The translations under genes were made by a program, and so were the position numbers. DNA of 64,000 nt, from assembly GCA_021151765.1 (NCBI GenBank), contig JAGKWR010000004.1:1-64000 (forward strand), written 5' to 3'. Position 1 is the first letter of the stretch, and each line of letters starts with the position of its first letter. Below, in pieces: positions 60,814 through 64,000 of this stretch. Under the pieces are notes generated by a model, which was not told where the DNA came from, searched no databases, and was given only the letters and a program-made list of their open reading frames with translations. The stretch comes from Alphaproteobacteria bacterium. GTDB lineage: Bacteria > Pseudomonadota > Alphaproteobacteria > Rickettsiales > UBA1997.

Positions 60814-63629
60814 TCTTTGACGCGTGCTAAATGTGAATATTCATTTTCTTTATAATTATCTAGATCGGGCGCTGAAGTATAAGAATTTCTAGGATCAGAA
60901 AAATATTGGAAAATTTTTGCAATTCCTGCTTTAGCAGCCGCTGCCATAATTTTTATTTCTTCACAATCTTGCGAAATTTTAACAATTTTTTCACCACCAG
61001 CAAAAGATAATTTCCAATAATTCAATGCTGAAATTTCGTAGTTAAATCCGCTCTCAATCAACATTAAAGCAGCAATTGTCAACTGCGGTTCTTTACCACA
61101 AATCACATCTTTAGTGGTTGCAACTTGGCCGGTTTTATAATCATAAATTTGTGCTTTATTATCCGAAATTGCGACTCGATCAATTTTTCCGTTAAGCAAA
61201 ATCTCTTCAATTATAATTTTAACTTCAACTTCAGTTAGATTTGAAGAAGCTTTGATAGCCCGTTCTTGGTCGAAAAATGAATGAAAAATATTTTGAAATT
61301 TTGGCCACCAAATTAACTGTGCTTCTTCGTTTAAAAAATATTGCTGAAAAATTATGTGCGAATTTTGCAGCGCAATTTCCAAATTTTGCGGATTTTTTAC
61401 AAATTCTTCCAAAGCCTTGTGCACAAAGCTTCCGAACTCAGAATAAGAAGGTTCATAATCAATTTTTTGCAATTCGCGCAAACGTAAAACTCGTTTTGCG
61501 TAAATGCTGTAAGGATCGGAAATCAATTTTGCGATGTCAGTAATTGCTAATTTTTTAGGACGTAACTGCCAGTCTATTTTGGGTTGCGGACGACTAATTT
61601 TAGTAACTTCAACATCGTCAAAATTGTTAAGCAAACAACGCAACTCAGCTTGGTCATTGAAAGTAAATTGCGATTTTTTGGCCAAAGTTTGCAGTTTTAA
61701 CAAAAATAATGAAGGGCTTGAAGGTGAGCCGCCATATGTTAAAGATCGAGTCAAAACCACTTCTTTATTTGCTAGGTAATTGCAAAAGTCATAGGCATTT
61801 TGTCCGATTTTTTTCAGCGTTTTTTCGATTCCTAAATCTTTTCTAATTTTACGACCAAGCCAACTTTCTGAGGTAATTTCAGGAAATTTTCCTTCGTTAA
61901 GCGAAGCAACGATCATCAAATCAAAATTCAAAAGTCGGGCTTCAATAGTTGATAAAATTTGTATCAAAGCGGAAGCGTCAGATTTTTCAAAGAAACTAAC
62001 TTGCCCAAATAAAATTTGAAAAATGCTGAGTAGATTATCGCTACGTACTATGAAATTTTTTTGCTTAGCAATTTTTGTAAAAAATTCGAAAAGCTCTTGT
62101 TGAGCTTCTTCTTCAGCAAAAATTTCTTGCAGTGTTTTTTGACTTAAATTTACGACAGCTTGCAAAATTGCTTGAGCGCAATTGGCAATGTTGTCGTTTT
62201 TTTGTAGCTGCAAAATTGGTGAAATTTTTGCACAAAAATCAGCAAAAAACTCTTCTAATTCAATATTATCAATATCGCGCAATTTTGATTTTATACCATC
62301 AAGGCCGAAATTCTTACGATCTTGACGCAAAATTTTTATTTCGAATTCGGCAATAATTTCGGCTTTGTTTTCGTGATTAAAAAGTTGATTTTGCCATACA
62401 GCGAGAAGGCTTGAAGAGGTAAAATCATTTTCGATTAAATCTAGAATCAATAAAATGAATTTCACTAAGTTAGCATCAAAAACTCCGAAGTTACGAGTAT
62501 CGTTAAAAATCATACCGCGTTTTTTCAGCTCAATACGCAGTAATTTAGCTATTTTATTGTCGTTAATGACGACAGCACATTTTTTATTTTCGGCATAATT
62601 TTTAGCCAAAATAACAGCAATAATTTGAGCTTCTTCAATTTCATTTTTGGCTTCAACTAGGCTAATTTTGTCATCAAAATTAACTTGTGATTTTTGCCAT
62701 TGATCAGTGTTTTTAGACGGCAGCATTACAGTTTGCATCATCTCTAAACGTGTCTGCGAACTGATTAAATATCTCGAATTAGCGAGATTTTTTACGGCAG
62801 ATTTTTCAATTCCTAAAAAATTAATCAGATTATTTAGGTGATATTGTGGGTGATTTTCTGCGCTGTAATTATTTTGTGACAAATCAGCGCCATGCAAAAC
62901 TACAAATCCATTTTCACATTGTGCAATTGCTTTGATTAACTTGCGTCCCGCCATGACGCTTCCCGTTGAACCAGCAATTATCCAATGATTTTTACAGCCG
63001 TAGTTTTGCAATATTTCAATGATTTTGCTGATAATAAAATTTTGCCAAGATGAGTCAAAAAATACATCTTGTTTGATCAAAGAATTACGAAATCCAAAGT
63101 GAAATTTTTGTAAAAATTCAACAGTCATTTGGCGGTGTTTTGACAAGTCAGAGTCATCAATTTCTGTGAATTTAGAGAATTCAACTTCTTCACGTTCAAT
63201 TTCATCAAAAGTATTTTTTAAATGTGTCGCGATCATCAAAAGTTGCGCTGCATCAATATTTTCACCAAATAACGACTGTTTTAAAATTTCTTGGCTCAAG
63301 AAAAATAAATGCTCAACGCCAGAAATTTTTTGGGCTGCAACAATTTCTTGAATAGTTTGTTCGATTGCAGGGTTTGGTAAAAATTCAAATAAGTCTTCAA
63401 AAGATAAATCTGAAATCGCTTTGATTTGCGGCATTATTACCGCTTGGTTGTCCGAAGTTTTTTCAATAAAAATACGGCGTAATTCACGACAACTTCTTTG
63501 ACTGGGAAGCAAAATTTTTAATTGCGAAATTTTGCCCGCAAAATTGCTATGCAAAAAATCGAAAAAAGATTCGAAAAAGTGGTAATTTGTTGGAATATTA
63601 AAAATGTTATTTTTTTCGCCTAAAACCAT
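60804..63629 (-). CDS. addB: Double-strand break repair protein AddB (alphaproteobacterial type)
   Basis: Nuclease/helicase-like partner of AddA in end resection for RecA recombination. 941 residues. N-terminal inactive helicase: LPSQRSCRELRRIF replaces a Walker A; the central part is Ile/Leu/Phe/Lys-rich and divergent. The C-terminal PD-(D/E)xK nuclease (about 720-910) has EFGSFVHKALEEFV, GKIDRVAI, and IYDYKTGQVATTKDV with the catalytic D and K. addA is not in the window. The last 10 bp overlap truA. Confidence 0.9.
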   Translation of the reverse strand: MVLGEKNNIFNIPTNYHFFESFFDFLHSNFAGKISQLKILLPSQRSCRELRRIFIEKTSDNQAVIMPQIKAISDLSFEDLFEFLPNPAIEQTIQEIVAAQKISGVEHLFFLSQEILKQSLFGENIDAAQLLMIATHLKNTFDEIEREEVEFSKFTEIDDSDLSKHRQMTVEFLQKFHFGFRNSLIKQDVFFDSSWQNFIISKIIEILQNYGCKNHWIIAGSTGSVMAGRKLIKAIAQCENGFVVLHGADLSQNNYSAENHPQYHLNNLINFLGIEKSAVKNLANSRYLISSQTRLEMMQTVMLPSKNTDQWQKSQVNFDDKISLVEAKNEIEEAQIIAVILAKNYAENKKCAVVINDNKIAKLLRIELKKRGMIFNDTRNFGVFDANLVKFILLILDLIENDFTSSSLLAVWQNQLFNHENKAEIIAEFEIKILRQDRKNFGLDGIKSKLRDIDNIELEEFFADFCAKISPILQLQKNDNIANCAQAILQAVVNLSQKTLQEIFAEEEAQQELFEFFTKIAKQKNFIVRSDNLLSIFQILFGQVSFFEKSDASALIQILSTIEARLLNFDLMIVASLNEGKFPEITSESWLGRKIRKDLGIEKTLKKIGQNAYDFCNYLANKEVVLTRSLTYGGSPSSPSLFLLKLQTLAKKSQFTFNDQAELRCLLNNFDDVEVTKISRPQPKIDWQLRPKKLAITDIAKLISDPYSIYAKRVLRLRELQKIDYEPSYSEFGSFVHKALEEFVKNPQNLEIALQNSHIIFQQYFLNEEAQLIWWPKFQNIFHSFFDQERAIKASSNLTEVEVKIIIEEILLNGKIDRVAISDNKAQIYDYKTGQVATTKDVICGKEPQLTIAALMLIESGFNYEISALNYWKLSFAGGEKIVKISQDCEEIKIMAAAAKAGIAKIFQYFSDPRNSYTSAPDLDNYKENEYSHLARVKEWQ

Positions 63630-63719
63630 TTTGGATCGTTGTAATTTGACCTTGTAATTTGGGGATTTTGCTCATATTTTGCGCCGTCGTTTTTCCAACT
63701 TAAACAATAGTTTTTCTCG

Positions 63720-64000
63720 ATGAAAGTAATAGTTTTGGGAGCCGGTGTAATTGGTGTTACAACCGCTTATTTTCTTGCTCGTGCTGGTCATGAAGTAGTT
63801 GTTTTAGAGAAAAACAGTGCTTCTGCACTCGGATGTTCCTATGCAAATGGCGGGCAATTAAGCTATTCTCACATTGAACCTTGGGCTAGTAAATCTTCAT
63901 TAATTTCGATTTTTAAAGCTTATTTTACTTCACCTTCATTTTTTAGTTTAACTGATCTCACAAACCGCGAATTTTGGAAATGGGCACACCAATTCATCAA
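63720..64000 (+). CDS. D-amino acid dehydrogenase-like FAD oxidoreductase (partial, 5' end)
   Basis: 94 N-terminal residues; the gene runs off the right edge. MKVIVLGAGVIGVTTAYFLA is the dinucleotide-binding motif (GxGxxG), followed by HEVVVLEKN and SYANGGQLSYSHIEPWAS, the DadA-type FAD segment. Function expected is FAD-dependent oxidation of D-amino acids, feeding alanine or proline turnover. Divergent from addB, 90 bp between starts. Confidence 0.88.
   Translation, partial: MKVIVLGAGVIGVTTAYFLARAGHEVVVLEKNSASALGCSYANGGQLSYSHIEPWASKSSLISIFKAYFTSPSFFSLTDLTNREFWKWAHQFI

Overview
The window is A+T-rich, densely packed bacterial DNA that reads as an alphaproteobacterium, most likely Rickettsiales or a close relative. 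Evidence: an NDUFA12-type complex I accessory subunit next to mlaD and a DUF2155 gene, an alphaproteobacterial-type AddB, VirB8/VirB9 and VirB10 type IV secretion genes in separate places, ankyrin and leucine-rich-repeat proteins, and two complex I/Mrp-like antiporter subunits. It also keeps biosynthetic genes (leuC, proA, carA, purE, purF, purL, glyA) that the most reduced Rickettsia lack, so the host may be a less reduced or not strictly intracellular lineage. The taxon is inferred from gene content only.

Layout. 0-6.3 kb, minus strand: glyA, a small N/Q-rich ORF, an S49 peptidase, an MFS transporter, leuC and a PAP2 phosphatase. 6.4-20.1 kb, plus strand: yebC, a hypothetical gene and the FIRST half of purL with its own terminator; then two ankyrin-type genes, a DctA-like symporter and an AlgI/AlgJ-like O-acylation pair; then the SECOND half of purL and an acyltransferase-hydrolase fusion. 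20.2-26.2 kb, plus: virB10, a PPDK/PEP-synthase regulator, an NtrC-family regulator with degenerate ATPase motifs, galU, fabD and a cold-shock gene. 26.2-28.2 kb: tRNA-Ala, a prepilin-like gene, a DUF2335 gene and a small ORF. 28.2-32.1 kb, minus: a tight run NDUFA12-mlaD-DUF2155-rpe-murD-purE. 32.3-40.8 kb: a lytic transglycosylase, purF, xseB, pgsA, ribF (minus), a YejA-like binding protein, an 83-bp tandem repeat and nfu. 40.8-55.5 kb: tRNA-Arg, a CinA-like gene, virB8-virB9, leuS, a hypothetical gene, the overlapping chain carA-antiporter-antiporter-proA, and clpB. 55.5-59.3 kb: a transposase remnant and two duplicated LRR genes. 59.3-64 kb: a beta-barrel protein, truA and addB on minus, then the start of a dadA-like gene on plus.

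The two most unusual observations are these. (1) leuS encodes a 1032-residue leucyl-tRNA synthetase with about 195 extra residues inside the editing domain; they look like a transglutaminase/cysteine-peptidase-like domain with a plausible Cys445-His483-Asp500 triad. (2) FGAM synthase (purL) is divided at the boundary between its two PurM-like halves into two intact ORFs about 8 kb apart, with secretion/effector-like and cell-surface genes between them. The tandemly duplicated LRR genes (72-bp repeats), the degenerate NtrC-type regulator, the acyltransferase-hydrolase fusion and the 83-bp repeat are further points of interest.

All functions are inferred from motifs read by eye; no database or structure search was run.
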